Below are positions 53,853 to 63,015 of a stretch of DNA of 64,000 nt, in pieces. Origin of the DNA: Roseibium sp. (lineage in GTDB: Bacteria; Pseudomonadota; Alphaproteobacteria; Rhizobiales; Stappiaceae); contig JAEPML010000002.1 in NCBI GenBank assembly GCA_017643925.1, positions 62,001 through 126,000 of the forward strand. The letters run 5' to 3'. Each line of letters opens with the position of its first letter. Within the stretch, counting starts at the first letter, position 1. The notes beneath the pieces were generated by a model that worked only from the letters and a program-made list of their open reading frames with translations, was not told where the DNA came from and searched no databases. Position numbers and translations under genes: made by a program.

Positions 53853-54887
53853 CTACTTGGCAACGAGGCGCATGGCGGTTGCGGTACCGACGCCGGAGGT
53901 CGTTTTGGTATTGGCCCACTGATAGGACTGACGTTCCTCGGTCGGAGTGCACAGGAAGCGCTCGCGGTAGCATTTGGTAAAATGCGACGTCGACGCGAAG
54001 CCGCAGGCCAAGGCCACGTCCAGGACCGGCCGGCTGGTACGGCGGAGAAGATCGCGCGCGGTTTCAAGGCGCAGGCGCAGGTAGTACTGTCCCGGTGTGC
54101 AGTTGAAGTGACGGCGGAACAGGCGTTCCAGCTGACGGGGCGACAGGTTGACGGTCATCGCCAGCTGTTGACAGCTCAACGGGTCCTCGATGTGCAGGTC
54201 CATGATGCGGATCGCATCCAGGATCTTTGCATTGGAAATTCCGGTGCGGGCCTCGATGTCGTGCCGCTGTGCGGATTCGCCCGAGCGCATGTTCTGGTAA
54301 AGGGCCACTTCGGCCACTTCATGCGCCAGGTAGGCGCCATGCTGGATCGCGATCATGCGCAGGATCATGTCCAGGGAAGCCATGCCACCGGCGCAGGTGA
54401 TGCAGTTGCGGTCGATTGCAAAGATGTCTGAGGTCACTTCCACATCCGGGAATTCTTCACGCAGGGACCTCAGGTTTTCCCAGTGGATCGTGCAGCGCCG
54501 GCCATCAAGGAGATTGTAGCGGGCCAACAGGTAAGCACCTGTGCAGATGGCGCCAAAAGTACGGCCCATGGCGTTCAGTCTGCGCAGCTTGTTCCCGAGG
54601 TCTGGATCCAGCGGCAGGCGCTCAACGTCAATTCCAGTACACAGAAGAGTAATATCTGCGTCGTGCAGTTCTCGAATAGACTTATTTACTGCGACCTCGC
54701 AGCCGTTGCTTGCGACGACTGAATTCCCATCAAGGGAATAAGTAGTCCAGGAGTAATGATCCCTTCCCAGGAGCCTGTTTGCTATCCTGAGCGGCTCAAT
54801 CACGCTCGCGAAAGCGTTCATGGAGAACCTGTCCATGAGCACGAATGCTATGGTTTGGCCTGAATCATCGTGTGCGCGTCCGGACAT
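53853..54887 (-). CDS. GlxA-family regulator (DJ-1/PfpI plus AraC domain)
   Basis: A 344-residue regulator: N-terminal DJ-1/GATase1-like domain (about 10-195; GAICTGAYLLA carries the nucleophile-elbow cysteine; AGGMASLDM) and C-terminal AraC HTH (about 235-325, LSPRQLERLFRRHF and VLDVALACGFASTSHFTKCYR). Related regulators (GbdR, CdhR, GlxA) control betaine, carnitine or amine metabolism. It is divergent from the ferredoxin reductase, with a 480-base region between. A link to the one-carbon cluster is speculative. Confidence 0.92.
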   Translation of the reverse strand: MSGRAHDDSGQTIAFVLMDRFSMNAFASVIEPLRIANRLLGRDHYSWTTYSLDGNSVVASNGCEVAVNKSIRELHDADITLLCTGIDVERLPLDPDLGNKLRRLNAMGRTFGAICTGAYLLARYNLLDGRRCTIHWENLRSLREEFPDVEVTSDIFAIDRNCITCAGGMASLDMILRMIAIQHGAYLAHEVAEVALYQNMRSGESAQRHDIEARTGISNAKILDAIRIMDLHIEDPLSCQQLAMTVNLSPRQLERLFRRHFNCTPGQYYLRLRLETARDLLRRTSRPVLDVALACGFASTSHFTKCYRERFLCTPTEERQSYQWANTKTTSGVGTATAMRLVAK

Positions 54888-55369
54888 TTACTTTGCCTCA
54901 TTGGAAGGTATTATTACGCGTTATCTTGTTATGGCAGTAAGTTTTGCATTTTTTATTTGTCTGTCAAATAAAAAAAATTCACGACAAGATAATTTGCGTG
55001 ATTGTCACAATTAATTCTGAAATGCCGCCCGAACGATCATCCCGCTACGGAAGCAGATGCAATGTCTGGTCAGGCGTTTCCTGCCTTGTCGTCGATCAGT
55101 TGATGAGGGAGGGCGACCGTACGCGGTCTTTCGGCTGCAAGTCCGGCGAAAGCTGACTTCGGGCCGGAGCGGAACATCTCCTGCGACGAAGGTGCGACTG
55201 GATTCATTCGGCTCGAAATGTTACGACCCGCTCCAAACCTGAGCATATTTAGAAAGTTTTTCTGGCAAATTCGCGGTTTCGTGGATCCGAGTTGCTTCAA
55301 GTCAACGCCAGAAGGGTGCTACATGGTCCACAATATCAAATATGCGATGACCTACGGATTACGATTCAA
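54888..55369. other. Long intergenic region with a 9-base inverted repeat
   Basis: No supported gene between the GlxA-family regulator and the ferredoxin reductase. It contains TTATCTTGT (54921-54929) and ACAAGATAA (54984-54992), a perfect inverted repeat 54 bases apart, and the AT-rich stretch GTCAAATAAAAAAAATTCAC between them. It probably carries the two divergent promoters and a regulator operator. Confidence 0.5.
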
Positions 55370-56182
55370 ATGAACGTACTTGCAAAACCCGCCGATCTGG
55401 AAGCTGCAGCTCCGGCCAATGTGTTCGTCGAAGAAGTGAAAACCGTCCAGCACTATACGGATCGGCTGTTCCGCTTTCGCATGACACGCCCGGCGAGCTT
55501 CCGCTTTCGCTCCGGTGAATTTGTCATGATTGGCCTGATGGTCGACGGCAAACCGATCTACCGGGCCTATTCGATCGCCAGCCCGGCGTGGGACGAGGAA
55601 TTGGAGTTCTTTTCCATCAAGGTTCCCGACGGACCGCTGACTTCGCATTTGCAGAAGATCCAGCCGGGTGATGCCGTGCTCATGAAAAAGAAGCCGACCG
55701 GCACTCTGGTCAATGATGCGCTCATCCCTGGAAAACGCGTCTATATGTTCTCGACCGGCACCGGTATTGCACCCTTTGCGAGCCTGATCCGTGATCCGGA
55801 CACATATGAGAAATTCGACCAGGTCATCCTGACCCATACCTGCCGCGAAGTTGCCGAGCTGAAATATGGCGAGGATCTGGTCCAGGAAACCCTCAATGAT
55901 CCGCTGATTGGCGAATTCGCCAAGGACAAGCTGGTCCACTATACCTCGGTCACGCGCGAGGACTTCCCGCGGCAGGGCCGGATTACCGACCTGATCAAGT
56001 CCGGAAAGCTCTTCGAGGACCTGGGTGTTCCCCCGCTCAACCCTGCGGTTGATCGTGGCATGATCTGTGGCTCGATGGAGATGCTCAAGGACACCAAGGA
56101 GCTGTTGGAAGAGGCTGGCCTGAATGAAGGCGCCAACAACAAGCCCGCGGAATTCGTCGTCGAGCGCGCATTCGTCGGCTGA
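55370..56182 (+). CDS. fpr: Ferredoxin-NADP+ reductase
   Basis: A 270-residue FNR of the bacterial Fpr class. The FAD motif RAYSIAS is near residue 65, the NADP-binding STGTGIAPFASL near 125-136, and the C-terminus is VERAFVG, typical of this type. ATG 55370 is chosen; an upstream ATG-less extension to 55292 has no support. It could supply electrons via ferredoxin to the P450 or to the corrinoid activator, but there is no neighbouring ferredoxin. Confidence 0.95.
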   Translation: MNVLAKPADLEAAAPANVFVEEVKTVQHYTDRLFRFRMTRPASFRFRSGEFVMIGLMVDGKPIYRAYSIASPAWDEELEFFSIKVPDGPLTSHLQKIQPGDAVLMKKKPTGTLVNDALIPGKRVYMFSTGTGIAPFASLIRDPDTYEKFDQVILTHTCREVAELKYGEDLVQETLNDPLIGEFAKDKLVHYTSVTREDFPRQGRITDLIKSGKLFEDLGVPPLNPAVDRGMICGSMEMLKDTKELLEEAGLNEGANNKPAEFVVERAFVG

Positions 56183-56209
56183 CGGCCGTCATCAAAAGAG
56201 AATCAGTTA

Positions 56210-56234
56210 AAGGCCGGATTTTCCGGCCTTTTTT
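56210..56234 (+). terminator. Terminator of fpr
   Basis: AAGGCCGGA-TTT-TCCGGCCTT followed by TTTT, 27 bases after the fpr stop codon. Confidence 0.9.
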
Positions 56235-56446
56235 GCGTCTTCATCTTCCGGCTGAGCCACCAGCGGCAATCTTCCATGCAAATCGCGTGTAAACTTCGCT
56301 CAAATTCCCGCTTATCTGTGGAAGGCGCCAACGCCAAGGATCGGATCAATATCAACTGACCTGACCATGCAATACTCTGCATCCAAGTTACTTTGATTAA
56401 CGCGGTTACCGAAGGCGGTGCCGCGTCTGGGCTTGGATTGCTCGAC

Positions 56447-58270
56447 ATGAAAGTTATTGCTGAACTTGGCATCAATCATCGCGGGTCCTCCGCGATCGCC
56501 GAACAGCTGATTGACATCGCAAGCGAGGCGGGGGCCTGGGGCGCCAAGTTCCAGTACCGCGCGAAAACGGGATTCTACCAGGCAACCGATGAAATCGGTG
56601 ACGAGATCCTGAGTCGCGAAATCGATGAAAGCTACATTGATCCGGACGAAGTCCTGCGTTTGACGGCGCGTATCAAGAAAAAGGGCATGAGCGCCGGGAT
56701 CAGCTTTTTCAAGTTCGACGATGCCGCCGACTTCGGTGACAGCATTTCGGAGTTCGATTTCTTCAAGGTGCCTTCAGCGGAGCTGTTGAACGATACGCTG
56801 ATCGGCTCGCTGGCAGAATTGGGCAAACCGCTCATCCTGAGCACGGGCGGGCACTCGGAAGAAGATATCACGCGTGCTGTCGAGGCAACGAAGTCAATTC
56901 CCGATGTCATGTACCTCCATTGCATTTCCAACTACCCGGTTCTGCTCGGCAATCAGCAGATGGGGTTTGTGAAAACACTGAAGGAAATGTCCGGTTCGGT
57001 TGTCGGCTATTCCAGCCACGATCAGGACTGGGAGGTTTGCCTTGTCGCCGCGGCCAACGGTGCGACGGTGTTCGAGCGGCACCTGACCCTGGACAAGCAT
57101 GGCAAGGGCATCGACGACAGTTCCAGCTCCGATCCGGCGGAATTCATCCGTCTCTGCCACCTGATCAACGCCTTCGAGGATATCCAGGCAGACGGTCGGC
57201 GCGAGCTGAACCAGGGTGAACGCATCAACATGCAGAATCTCGGGTCGTCGCTTTATGCCAGCCGGGATATCGCAGCTGGAGAGGTCTTGAACGAGGACAA
57301 CACGGTCGTGAAGGCGCCACGCAAGGGCCTGACCTGGGGCGACGTCAAAAGAAAGGGGCTGACGGCCATCAAGAGGCCAATGGGCGCCGGCACGGCGGTG
57401 TCCGACCTGCATTTCACAGACCCGAAGCCGCCACTGGAGCAACGGTTGGTCGACTTTTGCGACGAAAAACAATTGTCCATTCCGCTTCGGCTACATGATG
57501 CGAAACAGCTGCAAACGCGGTTTCCAATCAGGAACAACGAGCTGCATCTGTCCTATGAGGAAGTCGGCCGGTTCAGGGATGCTATGGCGGACAATCTGTC
57601 AAAGCTGGACCTGACACGGCACTACTCGATCCACATTCCGGATTACATCGACAGCAAAACCCTGATCGACCCGCTGTCGGATGACGAGCATACGCGTCAC
57701 GGCAGCCGGCGAATTGTCGAAACCTGCGTGGATCTTGCTCTGGAGCTGACCGAGCGAACAGGTGCGGGCGTGCCGATCGTTGGCAGCTTTTCCCGGCTGC
57801 GCCCGGAAGGCAAGAAGCCGACCTATCTGCAGCTCCAGGACTACCTGACCGAACAGGGGAAAGACCGCGGCGCACCGATCTACCCACAGTGGTTGCCGCG
57901 CATTGCCTGGTACTTCGGCGGCGCTGATGTGCTGGACATGTTCTGTAGGGCGGACGATATTGAAATCGTACGCGAAATCGGCATGGAACTGTGCCTGGAC
58001 CTGTCGCACCTGATCCTGTCGGCGAACTCCGCCAAGGAGAACTGGCTCGATTGGTACAATGCATTGATTCCGCTGGCGCGCCATCTGCACATTGCCGACG
58101 CAACCGGCGTCGATGGCGAGGGGATCGAGTTCGGACAGGGCGAACTGGGTGATCCGGCACCTTTCATAGAAGGGCCGGGACGCAAGGTATTGGAAGTTTG
58201 GCAGGGCCATCTGTCCGAAGGGGACGGGTTTGACAACGCCATCCGGCAATTAGGAGAAAACCATGGCTAA
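56447..58270 (+). CDS. NeuB-like sialic acid synthase fused to a TIM-barrel isomerase-like domain
   Basis: About 607 residues from ATG 56447. Residues 1-335 are a full NeuB-family synthase: AELGINHRGSSAIA, GISFFKFDDA, VPSAELLN, ILSTGGHSEEDI, HCISNYPV and GYSSHDQ; then an SAF domain (ASRDIAAGEVLNEDN). Residues about 340-607 are a second TIM barrel of the xylose isomerase/AP endonuclease-2 type: IPLRLHDAKQ, YSIHIPDYID, CLDLSHLILSAN, HLHIADATGVDGEG. NeuB would condense phosphoenolpyruvate with a hexosamine; the C-terminal barrel might act on the sugar before or after. Gmd overlaps its end by 8 bases. Upstream start choice is uncertain. Confidence 0.9.
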   Translation: MKVIAELGINHRGSSAIAEQLIDIASEAGAWGAKFQYRAKTGFYQATDEIGDEILSREIDESYIDPDEVLRLTARIKKKGMSAGISFFKFDDAADFGDSISEFDFFKVPSAELLNDTLIGSLAELGKPLILSTGGHSEEDITRAVEATKSIPDVMYLHCISNYPVLLGNQQMGFVKTLKEMSGSVVGYSSHDQDWEVCLVAAANGATVFERHLTLDKHGKGIDDSSSSDPAEFIRLCHLINAFEDIQADGRRELNQGERINMQNLGSSLYASRDIAAGEVLNEDNTVVKAPRKGLTWGDVKRKGLTAIKRPMGAGTAVSDLHFTDPKPPLEQRLVDFCDEKQLSIPLRLHDAKQLQTRFPIRNNELHLSYEEVGRFRDAMADNLSKLDLTRHYSIHIPDYIDSKTLIDPLSDDEHTRHGSRRIVETCVDLALELTERTGAGVPIVGSFSRLRPEGKKPTYLQLQDYLTEQGKDRGAPIYPQWLPRIAWYFGGADVLDMFCRADDIEIVREIGMELCLDLSHLILSANSAKENWLDWYNALIPLARHLHIADATGVDGEGIEFGQGELGDPAPFIEGPGRKVLEVWQGHLSEGDGFDNAIRQLGENHG

Positions 58271-59294
58271 GGTGCTGATTACCGGGATTTCCGGACAGGA
58301 TGGAGCCTTTCTGGCGCGCTCGCTTCTGAACCGGGGCGACGAAGTCTGGGGCGCGATGCGCAGGGGCAGCACGTCCAAAACCGGGCGGCTCAAGGAGCTG
58401 GGCATCCGGGACAAGGTCAAGTTCTGCACCCTGGAAGTCACCGAGTTTGCAAACGTCCAGAACATCCTGAACGAGATCCGCCCGGACATGATCTTCAATC
58501 TGGCGGCCCAGAGCTTCGTCGCGGACAGTTTTCAGTTCCCGCATTATACCTCGGATGTGAACTACATGGGGGTTCTCAACATTCTCGAGGCCATGCGTCT
58601 GTTGAAGCTTGACGCGAAGCTCTACCAGGCTTCGACGTCGGAAATGTATGGCGATGTTCTGGAAAAACCCCAGACGGAAAAGACCCCGTTCAATCCGCTC
58701 AGTCCCTATGCAGTCTCGAAGCTGGCGGCGCATTCCATTGTCGTGAATTACCGTCAGGCTTACGACATGTTCGCGACGTCGGGCATTCTGTTCAACCATG
58801 AATCGGAATTGCGCGGCTACGAATTTGTCACCCGCAAGATCACCAGTTGGCTTGCGCGTATCAAGTTGCAGAATGCCGAAGCCATGCCGCTTGGAAATCT
58901 GAGCAGTGTGCGTGACTGGGGATATGCCCCGGAATATACCGACATGATGATCAAGATGCTCGATCATGATCAGCCCGACGATTTCGTTATTTCCACGAAC
59001 ACCGAATACACGGTGCGCGACTTCCTGTTCCTGGCAGCCCAGGAGTTCGGTTTCGATCTTCATTCCGAAGGCGAGGGCATCGAGGAAAAGTGTTACGACC
59101 GCAAGACCGGCAAGCTGATCGCCTATGTCGACCCAAGATATTTCCGGGCCTCCGACGTGGTCTATCTGCGGGGTGACAATACCAAGGCCCAGGAGATACT
59201 GGGCTGGAAGCCGGAAGTGCTGGCCCCGGAAGTGGCGCGGCGCATGGCCATCTATGATCTGAAGAAAGCAGCGGTCAACACGCAAGGGATCTAG
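58263..59294 (+). CDS. GDP-mannose 4,6-dehydratase-like nucleotide-sugar dehydratase
   Basis: A 343-residue extended SDR. TGISGQDGAFLA at 7-18 binds NADP; the TSE MYGD and YAVSK (Tyr149, Lys153) catalytic set is intact. The substrate loop is FNHESELRGYEFVTRKI, where Gmd of E. coli has NHESPRRG; Pro-Arg is replaced by Glu-Leu. This suggests a GDP- or UDP-sugar substrate other than GDP-mannose, possibly related to GDP-HexNAc dehydratases. GGAG lies 5-6 bases before ATG 58263, inside the NeuB gene. Confidence 0.88.
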   Translation: MAKVLITGISGQDGAFLARSLLNRGDEVWGAMRRGSTSKTGRLKELGIRDKVKFCTLEVTEFANVQNILNEIRPDMIFNLAAQSFVADSFQFPHYTSDVNYMGVLNILEAMRLLKLDAKLYQASTSEMYGDVLEKPQTEKTPFNPLSPYAVSKLAAHSIVVNYRQAYDMFATSGILFNHESELRGYEFVTRKITSWLARIKLQNAEAMPLGNLSSVRDWGYAPEYTDMMIKMLDHDQPDDFVISTNTEYTVRDFLFLAAQEFGFDLHSEGEGIEEKCYDRKTGKLIAYVDPRYFRASDVVYLRGDNTKAQEILGWKPEVLAPEVARRMAIYDLKKAAVNTQGI

Positions 59295-59350
59295 GCGAGC
59301 GGTGCCCGAAAACCGGCAGTCGCCCGGAGACGTCTAAGGCAAGGAACAGC

Positions 59351-60055
59351 ATGGAGCGTGCAGTAGCGATCATACCCGCCCGCGGAGGCTCCAAGGGCAT
59401 TCCGGGCAAGAATATCAAGCCGTTTCTCGGCAAGCCGCTCATTGCCCATTCCATCGAAGCCGCCCGCAATGCCGGTTCCGTATCCGAGGTTCTCGTGACA
59501 AGCGACGATGACGGCATTCTTGAGGTTGCCGCGCAATACGGGGCAATTGGGGTGAGAAGGCCAGGCGAGATATCCGGCGATGAAGCCTCGTCGGAATCCG
59601 CATTGCTCCATGCCATCGAAACGCATGACGCCTGTCGGAATGCCGATACGATCGTCTTTCTGCAATGCACGGCTCCTCTGACCACGTCAGAAGAGATAGA
59701 CAAGGTGGTTGAGGCTCGGCACAGGCTTGGGGCCGACACAGCGTTTTCGGTTGTCGAAGTCCACGCCTTTCTCTGGCGCATCAATCCGGATGGGACCGGG
59801 ATCGGTGTGAACCACGACATTACCAGACCAAGACAGCGCAGACAGGACAGGCCGGAGGAATTCCGGGAAACCGGGGCTATCTACGCGTTGAGAAAAGACG
59901 GCTTCGTGCAATCCGGACAGCGGTTTTTCGGCAAGAGCGTTCCCGTTCCCTTGCCTGGTGCAACGGAAATCGATCTGGATACACCCCAGGACTGGCTCTC
60001 GCTGGAAGCATTTGCGATTGCTTCGGGACGGGTGGTGGAACAGCCGATTGAATAG
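59351..60055 (+). CDS. CMP-nonulosonate synthetase (acylneuraminate cytidylyltransferase)
   Basis: A 234-residue CMP-NeuAc synthetase-like enzyme: PARGGSKGIPGKNIK near residue 9, then FLQCTAPLTTSEEID and a C-terminal EIDLDTPQDW, which are nucleotide- and sugar-binding motifs of this family. It activates an eight- or nine-carbon keto acid with CTP. Together with the NeuB-like and Gmd-like genes it forms an activated-sugar pathway. AAGGA precedes ATG 59351. Confidence 0.93.
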   Translation: MERAVAIIPARGGSKGIPGKNIKPFLGKPLIAHSIEAARNAGSVSEVLVTSDDDGILEVAAQYGAIGVRRPGEISGDEASSESALLHAIETHDACRNADTIVFLQCTAPLTTSEEIDKVVEARHRLGADTAFSVVEVHAFLWRINPDGTGIGVNHDITRPRQRRQDRPEEFRETGAIYALRKDGFVQSGQRFFGKSVPVPLPGATEIDLDTPQDWLSLEAFAIASGRVVEQPIE

Positions 60056-60091
60056 GGACACTGAGATCAAACTTCTGCAAGGCAATGCGCG

Positions 60092-60970
60092 ATGACAAGC
60101 ATTTTTCAGACCCTGTCGGAGATCGGGGTTGCTGACGAAGACACCCGGGACGTCTACGCAAGTGGAACGCGCGACAGGGACGACGTGACCGTCTATCGCG
60201 ACCGTCGGTCCGGTGTCATCTATATCGATGGCTTTTACGGCGGCGACGAGGTCTATGAAGAAGGAGACTATCGCACCGTCAATCTGGCGGCGTCCGGCGC
60301 ACGTGATTACGAAATCGTGCGCGATGCCGAGCGGCGATCCGGCGCTTACCGGAAATATGTTTGTGGCCGCAATATTGTCGACTTCGGATGCGGGGATGGC
60401 GCATATCTGCGCGCGGTACGCCACGAAACCGCTTCTGTTTCCGGGGTCGAGCTGCAGCGGGACTATGTCCAGGCCCTGAATGACGAGGGCATTCCCTGCG
60501 CAACATCGCTGGATGGCTTTGACAGCGACAGCATTGACACCGTCGTCAGTTTTCACGTTCTGGAACATTTGCCCGAACCGTTGCCGATCCTGAACGAGAT
60601 AAACAGGGTGCTGAAACCCGGCGGAGTGGCGATCATCGAGGTGCCGCACGCCAACGACTTTCTGCTGAAAGACCTGAACAACGCGGCCTTCAGGGGCTTC
60701 ACGCTCTGGAGCCAGCACCTGGTGCTGCATACGCGTGATAGTTTGTCCCGAATGCTTGGGCATTCAGGCTTCGATCCGGTGATCGTCGAAGGTGTTCAGC
60801 GCTATCCTCTGTCAAATCATCTGACATGGCTCTCGGAAGGACGTCCAGGCGGGCACAAATCGCCACTTGCGCTTCTGGACACGCCCGAGCTTACAGCAGC
60901 CTATGAAGCATCTCTCAACCGGGTTGACCGCACGGACACCCTTGTTGCGATCGCCCGGAAACCGTCTTGA
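60092..60970 (+). CDS. SAM-dependent methyltransferase
   Basis: A 292-residue class I methyltransferase: SAM-binding VDFGCGDGAYL near residue 94, acidic loop GVELQRDY, and FHVLEHLPEPL for motif II. The first 80 residues form an extra N-terminal part (RDRDDVTVYRDRRSGVIYIDGFY). The place after the CMP-sugar synthetase suggests O-methylation of the sugar. Close to a TPR-glycosyltransferase on the other strand. Confidence 0.9.
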   Translation: MTSIFQTLSEIGVADEDTRDVYASGTRDRDDVTVYRDRRSGVIYIDGFYGGDEVYEEGDYRTVNLAASGARDYEIVRDAERRSGAYRKYVCGRNIVDFGCGDGAYLRAVRHETASVSGVELQRDYVQALNDEGIPCATSLDGFDSDSIDTVVSFHVLEHLPEPLPILNEINRVLKPGGVAIIEVPHANDFLLKDLNNAAFRGFTLWSQHLVLHTRDSLSRMLGHSGFDPVIVEGVQRYPLSNHLTWLSEGRPGGHKSPLALLDTPELTAAYEASLNRVDRTDTLVAIARKPS

Positions 60971-61019
60971 GGTCTCTTGAAACCTGTTGAGGCTTACCCG
61001 TTGCCAACTCGCACGGGTT

Positions 61020-62873
61020 CTAGAGCCCGAGGCGTGCGTTCCTTTGATCCGGCGTCCAGTTTTCAAGTTGCCTGTCCATTTCTGCGATGATTTCCGGGAC
61101 GAAATCGGCACATGGACGGTCCACAAACGGATGCATGTACGTCATCGACGGATACCAGGGCGGATTTTTCTGGCCCAGAAGCAGGGCAGGTTCCTGCTGT
61201 CCGTAGCGAATGCTCGGTATGTCGAGGATACCCGCCATGTCCGCAACGCTCGTATTGGCAGAGACGACGAAATCACAACAGGCTGTCAGAGCCGCTGCCC
61301 CAAGCAAGTCGTTGAAAAGGTCGACGTCTTCGAAATTGTGGAAGCGCTCGGGGAACTTGGACTTGAGAAAGTCGAGTTCCTTGGGAATTGCCGAATATTG
61401 AAGGTTCACGAAGATCGCATCTCGGGATTCCAGCAATGGCGCAATACCCGGCGCGGAAAGATAGAAGCGAGCCCTGTTGACGGCAAGGTTCTTTGACCGC
61501 CAGGAAAACCCGATCACCGGCTTGTCATTGTGCCCCTTCAAGCGAGCCAGATAGTCGCGGGCTCTTTCCTTTTCAAAGGTGAAGACCGGGCAGGGCGCCT
61601 GTTTGAAGCTTTCGATGTCTCGTCTGAAGAACTCCACCAAATCGCTGATGTTGGTGTGCAGATCGTAATCCGACGCCGTTGCTTCGAGGTCGACATTCAT
61701 CTGGGCAGCGCGGCAGATGGCATCCGGGAAAGAGTGCTGAAAGAACTGGGCACCCTTGGCCGACAATTCAACGATCACCTTTCCGGCCCGGTCCATGAGC
61801 TGTGGCAGCATCGTTCCGGCCTTCAGAGCGTCCCCGAGCCCCTGATCGGCCCACACAACGACGGTCTTGTCGGAAATGTCTTCCCCCCGCCATTCAGGAA
61901 CGTCGAAAGTCCTGTGCTGCACCTGCGCGGACGGATCCTCGAAACGGGCCTTGTGAAACTCCCAGCCTTGCTCGAGTTGACCATTTGCCAGGTGGGCAAG
62001 CGCAAGGTTCCACTCCATGGTCTTGTTGCCCTCTGGAGCGTGCTTTTGCGCCAGCTTCATTTTTTCCAGAGCTTCGGCAGAATCTCCGTGCATCAGGAGG
62101 CTGACGCCCAGGGTAATGGTCTTGTGGTAGTTGCGTGGATCGGACTCGTGCGCAAGACGTGCGTATTCAATACCCTTGTTGGATTCGTTCATGCTGAACA
62201 GCAGACGCGCCGCTTCATGTTGAACGTCGCTGTTGTTCGGGAATCGCTCAAGTGCCTCGCTGAGCTCGAGTTGCGAGGGTTCGAACTGCTTCAGTTTCAG
62301 TCGGCAGCGGGCGCGTTGCAGGAAATTGTTGACGTTGCTCGGGTCGAGCATGATGGCCTTGGTGTAGAAATTCACGGCATGCTCGGCCTTGTCGGCATCC
62401 ATCAGCAGCGTACCGAAATTCTGATAGGCATCCGAGAAATTGGGGTATTCCAGGATCAGGTCCTGAAACAGCTTCTCCGCCTCGGCAAATTCCTTCAGTT
62501 TGGTGAGCGCGATCCCCTTCATGTTCCGCGCTTCGCGTTCCCTGGGGTTCAGCGACAAAGCCTTGTCACAAACGGCCAGAAGGCTTTCCGGATCCGTTCC
62601 CAGGTCCATCATGGCGCGTCCCAGATTGGCGTAGAACGGGGCCTGGTTCGGATTACACTTGATGGCCTTCTGAATGTATTCGATTGCTCTTTTCGGATAG
62701 CCAAGCTGTCTGTACGTGACGCCAAGAAGGTGCAGGGCATCGGGGTTGTTTGGAACCTTTTTCAGAACCTGCTTGTAGAGACGCTGCGCCTTCTCAATCT
62801 CGCCGGACTGCTGATGGGCCAGGCCTTTCTGCAGCTTCTCTCGGATTGGGTTATGTGCCTTTTGCGCTTGCAT
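61020..62873 (-). CDS. TPR protein with C-terminal glycosyltransferase domain (FlmG-like)
   Basis: About 617 residues from ATG 62873 (GTG 62909 is another option). Residues about 20-290 hold seven or more tetratricopeptide repeats (NPDALHLLGVTYRQLGYPKRAIEYIQKAI and so on). Residues about 300-617 are a GT9/GT41-like domain: VVWADQGLGDALKAGTMLPQL, PVIGFSWRSKN, and FVVSANTSVADMAGILDIPS. Caulobacter FlmG has the same TPR-plus-GT plan and modifies flagellin with pseudaminic acid. Here the convergent sugar genes could supply its donor. Confidence 0.88.
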   Translation of the reverse strand: MQAQKAHNPIREKLQKGLAHQQSGEIEKAQRLYKQVLKKVPNNPDALHLLGVTYRQLGYPKRAIEYIQKAIKCNPNQAPFYANLGRAMMDLGTDPESLLAVCDKALSLNPREREARNMKGIALTKLKEFAEAEKLFQDLILEYPNFSDAYQNFGTLLMDADKAEHAVNFYTKAIMLDPSNVNNFLQRARCRLKLKQFEPSQLELSEALERFPNNSDVQHEAARLLFSMNESNKGIEYARLAHESDPRNYHKTITLGVSLLMHGDSAEALEKMKLAQKHAPEGNKTMEWNLALAHLANGQLEQGWEFHKARFEDPSAQVQHRTFDVPEWRGEDISDKTVVVWADQGLGDALKAGTMLPQLMDRAGKVIVELSAKGAQFFQHSFPDAICRAAQMNVDLEATASDYDLHTNISDLVEFFRRDIESFKQAPCPVFTFEKERARDYLARLKGHNDKPVIGFSWRSKNLAVNRARFYLSAPGIAPLLESRDAIFVNLQYSAIPKELDFLKSKFPERFHNFEDVDLFNDLLGAAALTACCDFVVSANTSVADMAGILDIPSIRYGQQEPALLLGQKNPPWYPSMTYMHPFVDRPCADFVPEIIAEMDRQLENWTPDQRNARLGL

Positions 62874-63015
62874 GAAGAGTCTCGAGTGTTCCGGAACGAC
62901 ATCGCCCACGCGATGGAATCACGGCGATCATAGCAGGCTTGGCCGCCGTCACGCAGCTTCGGCAGTCCTGTGAGCAGTTTCGTTTGGGGATTACCGGTTT
63001 ACCGGCCTCAAAAGG

